A program made the position numbers and the translations under genes. Of a stretch of DNA of 64,000 nucleotides, positions 1 through 9,196 are shown one piece after another (positions within the stretch are counted from its first letter, which is position 1; each line of letters opens with the position of its first letter). The stretch comes from Acinetobacter boissieri. GTDB taxonomy: Bacteria > Pseudomonadota > Gammaproteobacteria > Pseudomonadales > Moraxellaceae. The DNA lies in the NCBI RefSeq assembly GCF_900096955.1, contig NZ_FMYL01000004.1, positions 124,001 through 188,000 on the forward strand, written 5' to 3'. Below the pieces are notes generated by a model. That model searched no databases, was not told the origin of the DNA, and worked only from the letters and a program-made list of their open reading frames with translations.

Positions 1-246
1 TTCACTGAAAACACACCAAATTATCAAGCTCTGCTACAGCAGATTAAACAACCCATTTTACTCATTTGGGCAGACCAAGACCCTATCAGTCCACTGACCA
101 TTGCCACACGCTTAAAACAGTATTTACCACAGGCCAAACTGCATGTTATAGAGGCGTCAGATCATCACTTTGCTGCCCAGCATGCCATTGAAGTTGCAAC
201 AACAATTGGCGCTTTTATAGCATCTGCTGTATTGCCTGAACGATAA
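1..246 (+). CDS. alpha/beta hydrolase, C-terminal fragment (cut by window edge)
   Basis: Open from the first base; 81 residues before TAA, so only the C-terminal third is present. The segment WADQDPISP (about residues 23-31 of the fragment) is the usual strand-loop carrying the acid of the catalytic triad, and SDHHFA about 30 residues later supplies the catalytic histidine. Both are standard for alpha/beta hydrolases such as esterases or haloalkane-dehalogenase-like enzymes. The nucleophile lies outside the window, so the substrate cannot be guessed. Its 3' end overlaps the convergent TauE/SafE gene by about 32 bases, with no terminator between them. Confidence 0.75.
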   Translation, partial: FTENTPNYQALLQQIKQPILLIWADQDPISPLTIATRLKQYLPQAKLHVIEASDHHFAAQHAIEVATTIGAFIASAVLPER

Positions 247-1024
247 AATAACAGCCCACAACACAAAGCATGGCAGCAAAACAACACTGTAAACCACGGG
301 GTGATAAACGGTGTGCCAATTTCGCACCAAATTTTGCAGTGATAAAACTCATACAACTAATACCAACAAAAGCATACACATGCACATAACCAATCGCATG
401 AGGCAAACTCACACTGCCATGATGACCAAACCACATAAAGCCTATTGCACCAGCCACAGCAATTGGAAAACCACAAGCAGCCGATGTCGCAACAGCTTGT
501 TGCATGACCACACCATGCCGATTTAAATATGGCACAGTTAAAGACCCACCACCAATACCAAAAATTGCTGAAGCAATCCCAATCCCAACCCCTGCACCAC
601 CTTGGCGCAAAGGTGAAGGAAGTGTACGTGATTGGTCTATCTCTGACTTTTTATTAAAATACATTTTTGATGCCACACTGATGGCAAATAAACCAATCAC
701 AGCTTGTAATATATAATTCGGTAATAAGTCGGCAACACCTGCCCCTAAAAAAGAGCCTAAACACAAGCCAATGGCAAGATTTTTCACTACAGGCCATAGC
801 ACTGCCTTTTTTTTATGATGCGCCATAATTGAGCTAATTGACGTCACCATAATTGTGGCTAAAGATGTACCTAAAGCCAAATGCATCAACACATCACTCG
901 GATAGCCCTGATGACGAAACACAATATATAAAATGGGTACAATAATTAAACCACCGCCCACACCAAACAACCCTGCGGTGAATCCTGCAATTGCACCAAT
1001 GGCCAAATATATGATTAACTCCAC
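215..1024 (-). CDS. TauE/SafE family anion exporter
   Basis: A 269-residue membrane protein with about eight hydrophobic segments arranged as two homologous halves. Each half begins with a glycine-rich motif (GLFGVGGGLIIVP near the N-terminus, AIFGIGGGSLTVP at about 155-167), the signature of TauE/SafE proteins. Characterised relatives export sulfite, sulfoacetate or related small anions; the substrate here is not shown. I chose the GTG at 1024 because AGGGGG lies five bases upstream; an in-frame TTG six codons earlier has no such site. The gene diverges from birA across a very short gap. The sulfonate and sulfite genes of this window lie far away, so a sulfur role is only suggestive. Confidence 0.85.
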   Translation of the reverse strand: MELIIYLAIGAIAGFTAGLFGVGGGLIIVPILYIVFRHQGYPSDVLMHLALGTSLATIMVTSISSIMAHHKKKAVLWPVVKNLAIGLCLGSFLGAGVADLLPNYILQAVIGLFAISVASKMYFNKKSEIDQSRTLPSPLRQGGAGVGIGIASAIFGIGGGSLTVPYLNRHGVVMQQAVATSAACGFPIAVAGAIGFMWFGHHGSVSLPHAIGYVHVYAFVGISCMSFITAKFGAKLAHRLSPRGLQCCFAAMLCVVGCYFIVQAIQQML

Positions 1025-1051
1025 AACTACCCCCTGCAATGTATTGTTTAA

Positions 1052-1813
1052 ATGATCTCAGATACCGCCACCTTAAAAGCTCATCTTAAGTCCAGTGCCT
1101 ATGCACCTGATGTTGTTTTATTAAAGCAAAGCACAACATCAACCAACGATGATGTAAAAATGTTTGCTAAACAAGGGTTTCAGCGTATTTTAGTCTGTAG
1201 TGAATCTCAAACACAAGGACGAGGCCAACACCAACGTCACTGGGTGTCTCCTACAGGTAATATTTATTTAAGTACACTTCTCACAACCACACGCCCTTTA
1301 GATGGACGACTCGCACTTGAAGTGGCTTTAAATGTGCTACACATGCCTTGTTTAGAAGGGTTTAATCTTTCTGTGAAATGGCCAAATGACCTATACAGCG
1401 CACAAGGTAAATGGGGGGGGATTTTGGTTGAACCTATTTCAACAACACAGGCGATTGTTGGCATTGGCGTAAATCTTTTTTCACACCCAACACTTCAAAA
1501 TCTCGATCAAGAAACTACAGCCCTGACCCAAATTGGACACTTAGCCTATAGCAGAATAGAAGTGATTGCAGACATATATTTAGCCATACAACATGCAGGA
1601 CAATGGTTTGACCACAACAGTCAAAATCTTGCCCACCGCTTTAACCAATCTGCACATTTTAAAGACCAAAAAGTCGATTTCGAGCATCAACACGGCGTAC
1701 AAAGTGGGATTTTTTTGGGCATACAACACGATGGTGCAGTACGCATTCAATCGACAGATCAAATACACTGTTTCTACCAAGGCCGTTTACGCCCAAGTAC
1801 AACAACACAATAA
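1052..1813 (+). CDS. birA: biotin--[acetyl-CoA-carboxylase] ligase, monofunctional
   Basis: Activates biotin to biotinyl-AMP and attaches it to the biotin carrier subunit of acetyl-CoA carboxylase. The 253-residue protein shows the ligase motifs in order: STN (30-32), the biotinyl-AMP loop GRGQHQRHW (56-64), KWPND (109-113), GGILVE (122-127) and GIGVN (137-141). E. coli BirA has about 320 residues because of an N-terminal winged helix that represses bio genes. That domain is absent, so this is a class I ligase without repressor function. No clear ribosome site precedes the ATG. coaX follows 14 bases later, so the two are probably co-transcribed. The accA gene of the target enzyme is also in this window. 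Confidence 0.93.
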   Translation: MISDTATLKAHLKSSAYAPDVVLLKQSTTSTNDDVKMFAKQGFQRILVCSESQTQGRGQHQRHWVSPTGNIYLSTLLTTTRPLDGRLALEVALNVLHMPCLEGFNLSVKWPNDLYSAQGKWGGILVEPISTTQAIVGIGVNLFSHPTLQNLDQETTALTQIGHLAYSRIEVIADIYLAIQHAGQWFDHNSQNLAHRFNQSAHFKDQKVDFEHQHGVQSGIFLGIQHDGAVRIQSTDQIHCFYQGRLRPSTTTQ

Positions 1814-1827
1814 TATAGGCAAATTTT

Positions 1828-2562
1828 ATGAAAAGTCTTTGGCTAGATATTGGCAATACACGGCTTAAATATTGGATTACAGAACATGACCAAATCATAG
1901 ATCATTTGGCTGAATTACATTTGCAATCACCTGCCGACCTACTTTTGGGATTATTGCGTTATTTTAAAAAACAACATATCGACCAAATTGGCATTTCCTC
2001 AGTGCTAGATACCCGCAATAACAACCAAATTGCCAAGACTTTACAACAGCTTAATTGCCCAATCATTTTTGCTACAGTAGACAAAACCTGTGCCGGATTA
2101 CGTTGTGGGTATGATGTACCTGCACAACTTGGTATTGACCGTTGGCTACAAATGCTTGCTATTGCTAAACCAGAGCAGAACTATTGTGTGGTTGGTTGTG
2201 GTACCGCACTCACCATTGACTTAATAGAAGACATGCAACACTTGGGGGGCTATATTTTACCGAATTTGTATTTACAGCGAGATGCCCTGATTCAAAATAC
2301 CAAAGGCATTAAAATTCCAGATTCAGCCTTTCAAATACTTACCCCTGGTGAAAATACCATTGACTGCGTACATCACGGCATTTTACTGGGACTGGTTAGT
2401 AGTATTGAAAAAGTCATGCAACAAAAACCCAATCAAGCACTCATTTTAACAGGTGGAGATGCCACCTTATTTGCTCAGCATTTACCTAAATTTAACCCAA
2501 CCGTTATGCAAGACTTACTATTACAAGGCTTACAGTGCTATGTGAAACAGCAAAAAATATAA
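1828..2562 (+). CDS. coaX: type III pantothenate kinase
   Basis: Catalyses the first step of coenzyme A synthesis, phosphorylating pantothenate; the type III enzymes belong to the ASKHA fold. In the 244 residues I see the phosphate-binding start [11 protein letters not shown] (4-14), GIDRW (102-106), GCGTALTID (123-131), GGYILPN (140-146) and LTGGDA near the C-terminus, all typical of CoaX. It directly follows birA, a gene pairing common in bacteria with type III kinases. Its stop lies just one base from the stop of the convergent diguanylate cyclase, with no terminator between them. Confidence 0.93.
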   Translation: MKSLWLDIGNTRLKYWITEHDQIIDHLAELHLQSPADLLLGLLRYFKKQHIDQIGISSVLDTRNNNQIAKTLQQLNCPIIFATVDKTCAGLRCGYDVPAQLGIDRWLQMLAIAKPEQNYCVVGCGTALTIDLIEDMQHLGGYILPNLYLQRDALIQNTKGIKIPDSAFQILTPGENTIDCVHHGILLGLVSSIEKVMQQKPNQALILTGGDATLFAQHLPKFNPTVMQDLLLQGLQCYVKQQKI

Positions 2563-2563
2563 T

Positions 2564-3733
2564 TTATACAAACTCAACCACTTGATTCCGTCCACTTTGT
2601 TTAGCAACTGCCAGTTTAGAGTCAATGTCTTTATAGGCTTCTTGGAAACATAAATCTGACTGGTATTGCCCAACACCCATACTCACAGTGATATTCAAAC
2701 CATTCGCAATTTTAGAAAAGTTATGTTTTTCAATACGTGTACGTAGTTTATCTGCTAAATAAGGCAACTCTTCGGCAGATAAGTCAGGTAAGATAATTAA
2801 AAACTCCTCTCCACCGAGTCGTATGGTGTGGTGCTTTACATCAGATAAATTCTTATTAATTAACAGGACCATTTCTTTAATTACCGCATCGCCGATGGGA
2901 TGACCATAGCGAGTATTGACGGCCTTAAAAAAGTCAATATCTAACATAATTAAGTTAAATGACTCTAATTTTGGCAACTCAAGTTCAATAAAATACTGTA
3001 ATCCAAGCCGATTATAAGCCCCTGTTAAACTATCTAAACGACTTTTACGGTTAATATCAAAGATCAGCCGTTTAACTGCCAACAAGATTGTAAGAACACT
3101 AAAAAATAGTGCCATCAAATAAAATAAATGTTGTAAAAGTGAAAACTGCTGATATGAATAATAAACTTTACCGCTTTTCCATAAGAGTACACGTAACATA
3201 TCTGGCGAATAAGACACATAAGCGAGGCGTACCACTAAAGATAACAACCAGATAGTGATGACAAAACACCATGTTTTTTCTAAGAAATCACCAAATATTA
3301 AATGCCTAACTTTCCACAAGCTACTCCCTAAAAAAATAACCAGAGCGCTATATACACTAAATACAGATATAAAATAGTACTCGTCTAGTGGTGGCATTAA
3401 TGAACTAATACAACGGACTACAAATGCAATAATAAATACAATACAGCAAATGACCGGGTTTAGGCTTTTGCCCTCTAATAAAACAATACCCTGAGCAATA
3501 GAATAACTAAAAATTAAAAAAAATAGTCCGCTGAGTACGCTATTTAAAGAGTCTTGGTTTGGGAAGTGTGTAATTTGAAGCACTACACCTATACTAATAG
3601 ATAAAAATGCAGTACCCAACTGTATTAAATACTTGGCTTGGCCAACTAGAAAATAAGTTAACAATAATAAGAGTGACATGAAAAAAATTGTGAATGGATA
3701 TGTCAGCACAAGGGATTGCATCATATCCATCAT
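2564..3733 (-). CDS. membrane-anchored diguanylate cyclase (GGDEF domain)
   Basis: Makes the second messenger c-di-GMP from two GTP. Residues 1-222 form about seven hydrophobic segments of no family I can name, probably a membrane sensor. A GGDEF domain follows, with DSLTGAYNR (234-242), DIDFFKAVN (265-273) and the active-site signature as GGEEF (307-311), a form compatible with activity. The allosteric inhibitory RxxD site expected five residues before GGEEF is missing (DVKH there), so product feedback by the classical I-site is unlikely. There is no EAL domain. An AGGAAAA site precedes the ATG, and a long AT-rich region lies upstream. Confidence 0.9.
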   Translation of the reverse strand: MMDMMQSLVLTYPFTIFFMSLLLLLTYFLVGQAKYLIQLGTAFLSISIGVVLQITHFPNQDSLNSVLSGLFFLIFSYSIAQGIVLLEGKSLNPVICCIVFIIAFVVRCISSLMPPLDEYYFISVFSVYSALVIFLGSSLWKVRHLIFGDFLEKTWCFVITIWLLSLVVRLAYVSYSPDMLRVLLWKSGKVYYSYQQFSLLQHLFYLMALFFSVLTILLAVKRLIFDINRKSRLDSLTGAYNRLGLQYFIELELPKLESFNLIMLDIDFFKAVNTRYGHPIGDAVIKEMVLLINKNLSDVKHHTIRLGGEEFLIILPDLSAEELPYLADKLRTRIEKHNFSKIANGLNITVSMGVGQYQSDLCFQEAYKDIDSKLAVAKQSGRNQVVEFV

Positions 3734-4345
3734 TTCATTTTTCCTTTTTTATGTTGAGTTTTTTGAGAGGCTACGTTTATAATTTTTCTCTGATACTCTT
3801 AAAATAAAAAAGTAAGAATACTATCTCTTAATTTATAATATAACATACGAAAAGAAAAAGAATCAATCAAATTAAGTTTTAGAATTCAATCAACACAGCT
3901 CACTCAAGAAGATATTTTAAAAGAAAAATCTATTTGGACGGAGGCAATAAAAAGAAAATACAGATTAAGAAAAAGAGATTATTTTATACAGTAAAGCCAT
4001 AAACTTTAGTGCTTTAATAAGTCATAAAAAAGATTAATAATTAGTCAAAACTCTGTCTCTAATATCTATTATAGATATCATTTTTAATAACCTAAATCTT
4101 ATTTAAACCAAGAGTACTCACGACCTGAACAGTCACCTTACTTTATGACAAATTTGATATTCAAATACAGATAAATAGATTTTAAATAAATGTTCATAAA
4201 AAATTTCTTTATTCGTGATTAACTTGTATAGATTTTAGGTCACCCCAATTCTGTTTACACTATAAATATACCGTACTCAAAGCATAGATTAACAAGAGTA
4301 GCCAGAGTATGAAAATACCTCTTTCTCTAACTACCCCGAAATAGT
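3734..4345. other. AT-rich intergenic region without a recognisable gene
   Basis: About 610 bases separate two leftward genes. I found no ORF with a start, ribosome site and plausible composition on either strand, and no RNA gene. The region is very AT-rich. One near-perfect small dyad, ATATCTAT-t-ATAGATAT at 4062-4078, is visible. It presumably contains the promoter of the diguanylate cyclase and downstream RNA of the secreted protein gene. Confidence 0.5.
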
Positions 4346-4903
4346 TTAACTTGGCTGATACTCTAAAGATGAATGATGTACAACAATTTTCAACTTACTA
4401 TTTTTATCTTTAACAAAACCCCAGGTTTTATCGACTGTCGTAATTTTACCTTTACCATCTTCCAAATAAACTTTCCCCATCACTAATGCATAATCATTAG
4501 AAATATTAAAAGCATCATTTTCCACACTGCACTTTTGCCAGCCTTTTAATGCAAAACCAGTATCATTTGGGAATTTTTCATCATTTGCAACAAAGTAAGC
4601 CAAAGCGCCTTCTTTCGTTGTTCTGAATGTTTGTGGTTTTTGGCTGAGGGTTGGCTTAAATAGAACCGTATTGTCTTTATACCCATACTGATCATCTAAC
4701 ACATCAGATGCCATTTTTTTTGCAGCCAATTGGCCATCTTTGAGATATGTTTGACTAATCGCGACTAAAGAGTTACACCACTTTTGCTGCTGGGCTTCTA
4801 CTTCTAGCTGAGTAATCTTTGGCACATGCTGTTCAGCAAAACTTGGAGTTGTATTCAAAAAAATAGTTGCAAATAAAATAGGAGATAAAACGTAAGCTTT
4901 CAT
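4346..4903 (-). CDS. secreted NTF2-like (SgcJ/EcaC, CaMKII-association type) protein
   Basis: 185 residues starting with a clear Sec signal peptide (MKAYVLSPILFATIFLN to about SFA-EQ), so the protein is exported to the periplasm. The mature part ends in TWGFVKDKNSKLKIVVHHSS. A tryptophan/phenylalanine strand followed by IVxHHSS is characteristic of NTF2-like proteins related to the CaMKII association domain and the SgcJ/EcaC group. The earlier WCNSL and ALKGWQKC carry the only two mature cysteines and could form a disulfide. No enzymatic function can be assigned. A 24-bp perfect palindrome lies 70 bases upstream and may be its operator. Confidence 0.6.
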   Translation of the reverse strand: MKAYVLSPILFATIFLNTTPSFAEQHVPKITQLEVEAQQQKWCNSLVAISQTYLKDGQLAAKKMASDVLDDQYGYKDNTVLFKPTLSQKPQTFRTTKEGALAYFVANDEKFPNDTGFALKGWQKCSVENDAFNISNDYALVMGKVYLEDGKGKITTVDKTWGFVKDKNSKLKIVVHHSSLEYQPS

Positions 4904-4972
4904 AAGATAAAATAATCTAAATAACGAAAAGAAAATCTATTATATGGCAACAATATTCACTTTTTTATATAA

Positions 4973-4996
4973 AAAATGTTAAATATTTAACATTTT
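4973..4996. promoter_or_regulatory. 24-bp perfect palindrome upstream of the NTF2-like gene
   Basis: The 12-base half site AAAATGTTAAAT is followed directly by its exact reverse complement, with no spacer. It lies about 70 bases upstream of the start codon of the secreted NTF2-like gene. The composition is too AT-rich for a good terminator, and no T-run in a useful position distinguishes it as one. A dimeric repressor operator is the simplest reading; this is inference. Confidence 0.45.
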
Positions 4997-5050
4997 ATTT
5001 ATTAATTTAATCTTAAAAATTAAAATTACTTCTCTTTAAGTACACATCAA

Positions 5051-5087
5051 AATAAAAACTCTGACACCATTTTAGTGGTATCAGAGT
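5051..5087 (-). terminator. intrinsic terminator of ffh
   Basis: Reading leftward, a stem of about 12 pairs (arms at 5058-5070 and 5075-5087, with G-U wobbles and a short loop) is followed by TTTTTATTTT. It sits just past the ffh stop codon. Confidence 0.85.
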
Positions 5088-5111
5088 CAGTTATTACTTT
5101 TTTTAAATATG

Positions 5112-6518
5112 TTATTTTTTACTTTTATCGCCAAACAATGGACCGCCACCTCCTCCACCACCAAACTGTTTTTGCATACCACTCAAAGAGCGCATCATTT
5201 TACTCATACCACTTGGGTTGGCAAATTTTTTCATCATTTTTGCCATTTGCGTATGCTGTTTAATCAGTTTATTAACTTCTGCAACGTCTGTACCACAACC
5301 TGCTGCAATACGTTTTTTACGACTCGGGTTCATTAAGTCTGGATTACGGCGTTCTTTGACCGTCATCGACTGAATAATGGCCTGCATCTTTTTCACTTGT
5401 TTTTCTGGGTTCGCCTGCTCAAGCGCTTGTTGCATACCTGCATTACTCATACCGGGCAGTTTGTCTAAAAAGCCCATCATGCCACCCATTTTATTCATCT
5501 GCTCAAACTGCATTAGCATATCTTCAAAATTGAAGCTACCGCCTTTTTGCAGTTTTTTTGCCATTTTTTCGGCTTTTTCTTTGTCGATTTTACGCTCAAC
5601 TTCTTCGACCAAAGACAGCACATCGCCCATACCTAAAATACGTTGGGCAATACGCTCCGGATGGAATGGCTCTAATGCATCAAGCTTTTCACCCATACCT
5701 AAAAACTTAATTGGCTTACCTGTAATCGCACGTACAGATAATGCAGCGCCACCGCGTGCATCGCCATCCGTCTTGGTAAGGATCACCCCTGTAAGTGGCA
5801 AAGCATCATTAAACGCTTTGGCCGTATTGGCCGCATCTTGCCCTGTCATTGCATCGACCACAAACAGCGTTTCTGTTGGGTTTACTGCTTGATGTAATGC
5901 TTTAATTTCATCCATCATGTCGTCATCGACATGTAAACGGCCTGCTGTATCTACAATGAGTACATCGGCAAATTGAATTTTTGCTTGCTCAATGGCACGG
6001 TTTACAATATCAATTGGCTTTTCTGATGCGTCAGATGGAATAAAGATTGCACCCACTTCATTCGATACCATTTCGAGCTGTTTAATCGCTGCAGGACGAT
6101 ATACATCTGCAGAAACCGTCATGACTTTTTTCTTTTGACGGTCTTTTAAGTAACGTGACAATTTAGCTGCGGTTGTGGTTTTACCCGCACCTTGTAAGCC
6201 CGCAAGCAACACCACAACAGGTGGTTTTGCAGCAAGGTCTAACGTTTTATTTTCTTCACCCATCATTTGGGTCAATTCATCGTGTACAATCTTGACAAAG
6301 GCTTGACCTGGAGACAGTTGTGTCATCACCTCTTGGCCTAACGCTTGTTCTTTGACTTTGGCAATAAACTCACGGGTCACAGGCAAAGCAACATCCGCTT
6401 CTAAAAGTGCCATACGTACTTCACGTAAGGTATCTTTTATATTGTCTTCAGTCAGTTGACCAGAACCAGTGACATTTTTTAGACTCTGCGTGAGTCGTTC
6501 TGTTAAGGTATCAAACAT
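5112..6518 (-). CDS. ffh: signal recognition particle protein Ffh
   Basis: GTPase that binds 4.5S RNA and the signal sequences of nascent membrane proteins and delivers ribosomes to FtsY at the membrane. The 468 residues contain an N-terminal helical bundle, a G domain with GLQGAGKTT (107-115), DTAGR (190-194) and TKTDGD (248-253), and a methionine-rich M domain from about 320 with the RNA-binding segment SRKKRIAAGCGT. A run of glycines near the C-terminus precedes PLFGDKSKK. The length is normal for the family. It diverges from a ypjD-type gene, the same arrangement as in many gammaproteobacteria. Confidence 0.97.
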   Translation of the reverse strand: MFDTLTERLTQSLKNVTGSGQLTEDNIKDTLREVRMALLEADVALPVTREFIAKVKEQALGQEVMTQLSPGQAFVKIVHDELTQMMGEENKTLDLAAKPPVVVLLAGLQGAGKTTTAAKLSRYLKDRQKKKVMTVSADVYRPAAIKQLEMVSNEVGAIFIPSDASEKPIDIVNRAIEQAKIQFADVLIVDTAGRLHVDDDMMDEIKALHQAVNPTETLFVVDAMTGQDAANTAKAFNDALPLTGVILTKTDGDARGGAALSVRAITGKPIKFLGMGEKLDALEPFHPERIAQRILGMGDVLSLVEEVERKIDKEKAEKMAKKLQKGGSFNFEDMLMQFEQMNKMGGMMGFLDKLPGMSNAGMQQALEQANPEKQVKKMQAIIQSMTVKERRNPDLMNPSRKKRIAAGCGTDVAEVNKLIKQHTQMAKMMKKFANPSGMSKMMRSLSGMQKQFGGGGGGGPLFGDKSKK

Positions 6519-6662
6519 TGCAAATTCCGCTTTAAATGGTCTGTTGCAAAAAAATCTTTTTCAAAATAGAAAATTTATGCATTAATTGCTATAGGATACT
6601 TGAGTTCTCTCAAAATTTACATCGTATAGCATGAATATTCATCATTGTAACAAAGGTTTGAC

Positions 6663-7472
6663 ATGATCAGTCTTCCATTGGTCTACACAATACTCTCTTT
6701 AGTGGCTTATACCACGGGATTTTGGTACACCTTTACGCATCTTTTAGCCAAACGTAAAGCCAATACACTTTTTATGGCCATCATTTTATTGATTGGTCTT
6801 GTGTTGCATGCCTATGTATTGCGTAACGATATGGTCACAGCATATGGCATTAATTATGATGTATTTAACTTATTGTCATTTACCTCAGGCCTTATGCTTG
6901 TACTAAGCATGCTCTATAGTAGCTACCGCCCCGTTTCTGCCTTGAACTTACTCGGCATTCCTGTTGCAGCCAGCGGTCTAATTTTAGGCTTTGTTTTTAG
7001 TCAGCCAAATCAATATGCAAGCCAACATACCATTGGCTTAGATTTACATATTATATTATCGCTGTCTTCTTATGCTGTATTACTTATGGCAACGATTCAA
7101 GCCGTCATGATGTGGCTACAAAACCAAGAACTGAAAAAGAAACAAAAACGTCTTTGGGTTAATCTACTACCACCATTGCAAGTCATGGAATCATTGCTTT
7201 TTGACATGCTCATTACAGGGTTCATTACACTCACTGCAGCGTTATTATTTGGCTTCTTCATGGTCGATAATTTTATACAACAGCACCTTGCCCATAAAAC
7301 TATTTTTAGTATTATCTCTTGGTTTGTATATGCCACATTATTGATTGGACATTTCAAATTTGGTTGGCGTGGTCAAAAAGCCATTCGATTTACTATTATT
7401 GGATTTTTCTTACTTGCTTTAGGTTTTATTGGTAGTAAATTTATTTTAGAAGTGATTTTAGGGCGTTCATAA
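6663..7472 (+). CDS. YpjD/CcsA-type cytochrome c assembly family inner-membrane protein
   Basis: 269 residues with about eight transmembrane segments and little soluble sequence. The C-terminal half resembles the cytochrome c assembly (CcmC/CcsA/HemX) domain. Histidines at the starts of membrane segments (HTIGLDLHIILSLSSYA; HLAHKTIFSIISW; LIGHFKFGWRG) are placed as in proteins that handle heme. Relatives are called YpjD or HemX-like, and their exact role is not settled. An AAAGG site precedes the ATG. The dusC-type gene follows after about 65 bases and could share a transcript. Confidence 0.8.
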   Translation: MISLPLVYTILSLVAYTTGFWYTFTHLLAKRKANTLFMAIILLIGLVLHAYVLRNDMVTAYGINYDVFNLLSFTSGLMLVLSMLYSSYRPVSALNLLGIPVAASGLILGFVFSQPNQYASQHTIGLDLHIILSLSSYAVLLMATIQAVMMWLQNQELKKKQKRLWVNLLPPLQVMESLLFDMLITGFITLTAALLFGFFMVDNFIQQHLAHKTIFSIISWFVYATLLIGHFKFGWRGQKAIRFTIIGFFLLALGFIGSKFILEVILGRS

Positions 7473-7538
7473 AATTTATATTACCTATTTGCAAATATCA
7501 TATCATTCACTTTTGCGCTTTATATGTATGGAGTTCCT

Positions 7539-8474
7539 TTGAAACTCATTTTAGCCCCTATGGAGGGACTCACTGACCCAATCATGCGAGATGTACTCAC
7601 ACAGGTTGGGAGTTTTGATTGGTGCGTGACAGAGTTTATTCGAGTAACCAATAGCGTCTTACCAGACCATGTCTATTACAATTATTGCCCCGAACTTAAA
7701 ACGGATGGAAAAACAGCATCAGGTACACCCGTACATGTACAATTTTTAGGTAATGATGCAAATATGCTAGCAGCTAATGCTGAACGAGCTGTATCACTCG
7801 GTGCACCTGCCATTGACTTAAACTTTGGTTGCCCTGCTAAAACGGTTAACAAACACAAAGGTGGTGCAGTATTACTCGATGAACCAGAAGTTATACATAC
7901 CTTAGTTAAAGCGGTACGAGATGCTGTATCTGCCCATATTCCTGTGTCTGCAAAAATGCGTTTAGGTTATTTAGATGAAAATCATACGCTAGAAAATGCC
8001 CATGCAATTGAAGATGCAGGGGCAAATTGGCTCACGGTACATGCGCGTACTAAAGCAGATGGCTATACCCCACCTGCATATTGGGAAAAAATTCATCCTA
8101 TTCAAGACGCATTAAAAATTAATGTGATTGCCAATGGAGAAATTTGGAATTACCAACATGCAATTGACTGCCGTAAACAGTCAGGATGTCATGACCTCAT
8201 GTTAGGCCGTGGCGCTGTGACTACGCCAGATTTGACCCAATGTATTCTTCAGCAATCGCATAAAGCGTTACTCACATGGTCAGAACTGATTACACTCCAA
8301 ATTCAGTTTCTCACTGGCCCAAGCAAAACTGAACTCGCTATGGTTGGGCGCTATAAACAATGGCTAGGTATGATGAGTAAAGCCTATCCTGAAGCACAAG
8401 ATCTATGGCAAGTCGTGAAAAGAATTAAATCGGTTGATGAAATGATTATTCATCTCAAGCAACACCTTCAATGA
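7539..8474 (+). CDS. dusC: tRNA-dihydrouridine synthase, DusC type (tRNA U16)
   Basis: FMN enzyme that reduces a uridine in the tRNA D-loop. The sequence has the TIM-barrel motifs LILAPMEGLTDP at the start, PVHVQFLGND, DLNFGCPAKTV with the catalytic cysteine, KMRLGY, TVHARTK and IANGEIW. Length (311 residues) and overall pattern match DusC rather than DusA or DusB. I prefer the TTG at 7539 because GGAG lies five bases upstream and the family begins within a few residues of LAPMEG; an ATG at 7524 would add five residues but has no ribosome site. The 3' end overlaps the convergent dipeptidase by seven bases. Confidence 0.85.
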   Translation: MKLILAPMEGLTDPIMRDVLTQVGSFDWCVTEFIRVTNSVLPDHVYYNYCPELKTDGKTASGTPVHVQFLGNDANMLAANAERAVSLGAPAIDLNFGCPAKTVNKHKGGAVLLDEPEVIHTLVKAVRDAVSAHIPVSAKMRLGYLDENHTLENAHAIEDAGANWLTVHARTKADGYTPPAYWEKIHPIQDALKINVIANGEIWNYQHAIDCRKQSGCHDLMLGRGAVTTPDLTQCILQQSHKALLTWSELITLQIQFLTGPSKTELAMVGRYKQWLGMMSKAYPEAQDLWQVVKRIKSVDEMIIHLKQHLQ

Positions 8475-9196
8475 TCTAATAGACTGACTACACCATAATG
8501 TGCTGAGGGCATATTGTAATGATGTGCCCACAATTGATTACCGTAGTCAAAGTGCCACCATTCTGATGGTAAATTACTAAACCCAGATTGAACCATACTC
8601 CAATACAACATGCGTCGATGCGCTTGTATAGATACATGTTGTGTATTTTCAAAAGCATGACTATAACTCTGAGTCGAAATTTCATCAAAAGCTGTGCCCA
8701 AATCAAGTGGATTACCTTGATCATCGCACAACGTGACATCGACAGAACCACCTGTTAAATGTGGGCTTGGCTTAAAGACATCGGTACTTGGCTCAGCAAC
8801 AAATTGATTTAATAATTCTAATTGCTTATAGGCGGATAAATCTGCGTAATTCTTTTGAATAAAATTCGCAAATGATGCTCGCAATGCCATTTGTACCTTA
8901 TAGGGCCTCCAACCATCTAATACCAACAAGTGTATGCCTTTAGGCAAAAAAGAGGCCGCATATTCTAACCGTTGAATTAAAGACGCACGAATGTAGCATT
9001 CATTTAACGCCCCTTGTATACCTTGAAGATAATATGCCGGCGAGGTAAACACACCATATTTAAGCAATAATTTCGTGTCTTGTAAGGGGTCATCTGAATT
9101 TATAATCGGTAGATCATAGACTCTCCCCCAATCTACATCATGTGCAGTTGGAATAGGCTGATCATACATACTATGACTTTGTTGTTGGATACGCAT
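8468..9196 (-). CDS. D-alanyl-D-alanine dipeptidase (VanX/DdpX family, peptidase M15D)
   Basis: Zinc dipeptidase family that splits D-Ala-D-Ala. The catalytic set is complete: LDGWRP (transition-state arginine), SPHLTGGSVD matching the family SxHxxGxxxD zinc motif, and SEWWHFDYG carrying the ExxH glutamate and third zinc ligand. There is no signal peptide, so it should act in the cytoplasm, perhaps recycling cell-wall D-Ala dipeptide as proposed for E. coli DdpX. No vanH or vanA gene is nearby, so a resistance role is unlikely. I start at the ATG at 9196 behind GGGGTGA; an ATG at 9169, just after the racemase stop, is possible. Translation is probably coupled to the racemase. Confidence 0.85.
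   Translation of the reverse strand: MRIQQQSHSMYDQPIPTAHDVDWGRVYDLPIINSDDPLQDTKLLLKYGVFTSPAYYLQGIQGALNECYIRASLIQRLEYAASFLPKGIHLLVLDGWRPYKVQMALRASFANFIQKNYADLSAYKQLELLNQFVAEPSTDVFKPSPHLTGGSVDVTLCDDQGNPLDLGTAFDEISTQSYSHAFENTQHVSIQAHRRMLYWSMVQSGFSNLPSEWWHFDYGNQLWAHHYNMPSAHYGVVSLLDH

Noticed and set aside
3890..4006. Short stop-to-stop frame in the gap left of the NTF2-like gene
   Set aside because: No start codon, lysine-rich translation from A-rich DNA and no ribosome site; not supportable as a gene.
5377..5892. 171-codon open frame on the plus strand opposite ffh
   Set aside because: Lies entirely antisense to a well-conserved gene, is low-complexity (Ser, Ile, Cys) and shows no family features. 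A shadow of the Ffh M domain codons.
8468..9196. Possible vancomycin-resistance gene (vanX)
   Set aside because: The catalytic residues match, but there is no vanH, vanA or regulator; a cytoplasmic housekeeping or recycling dipeptidase explains it.
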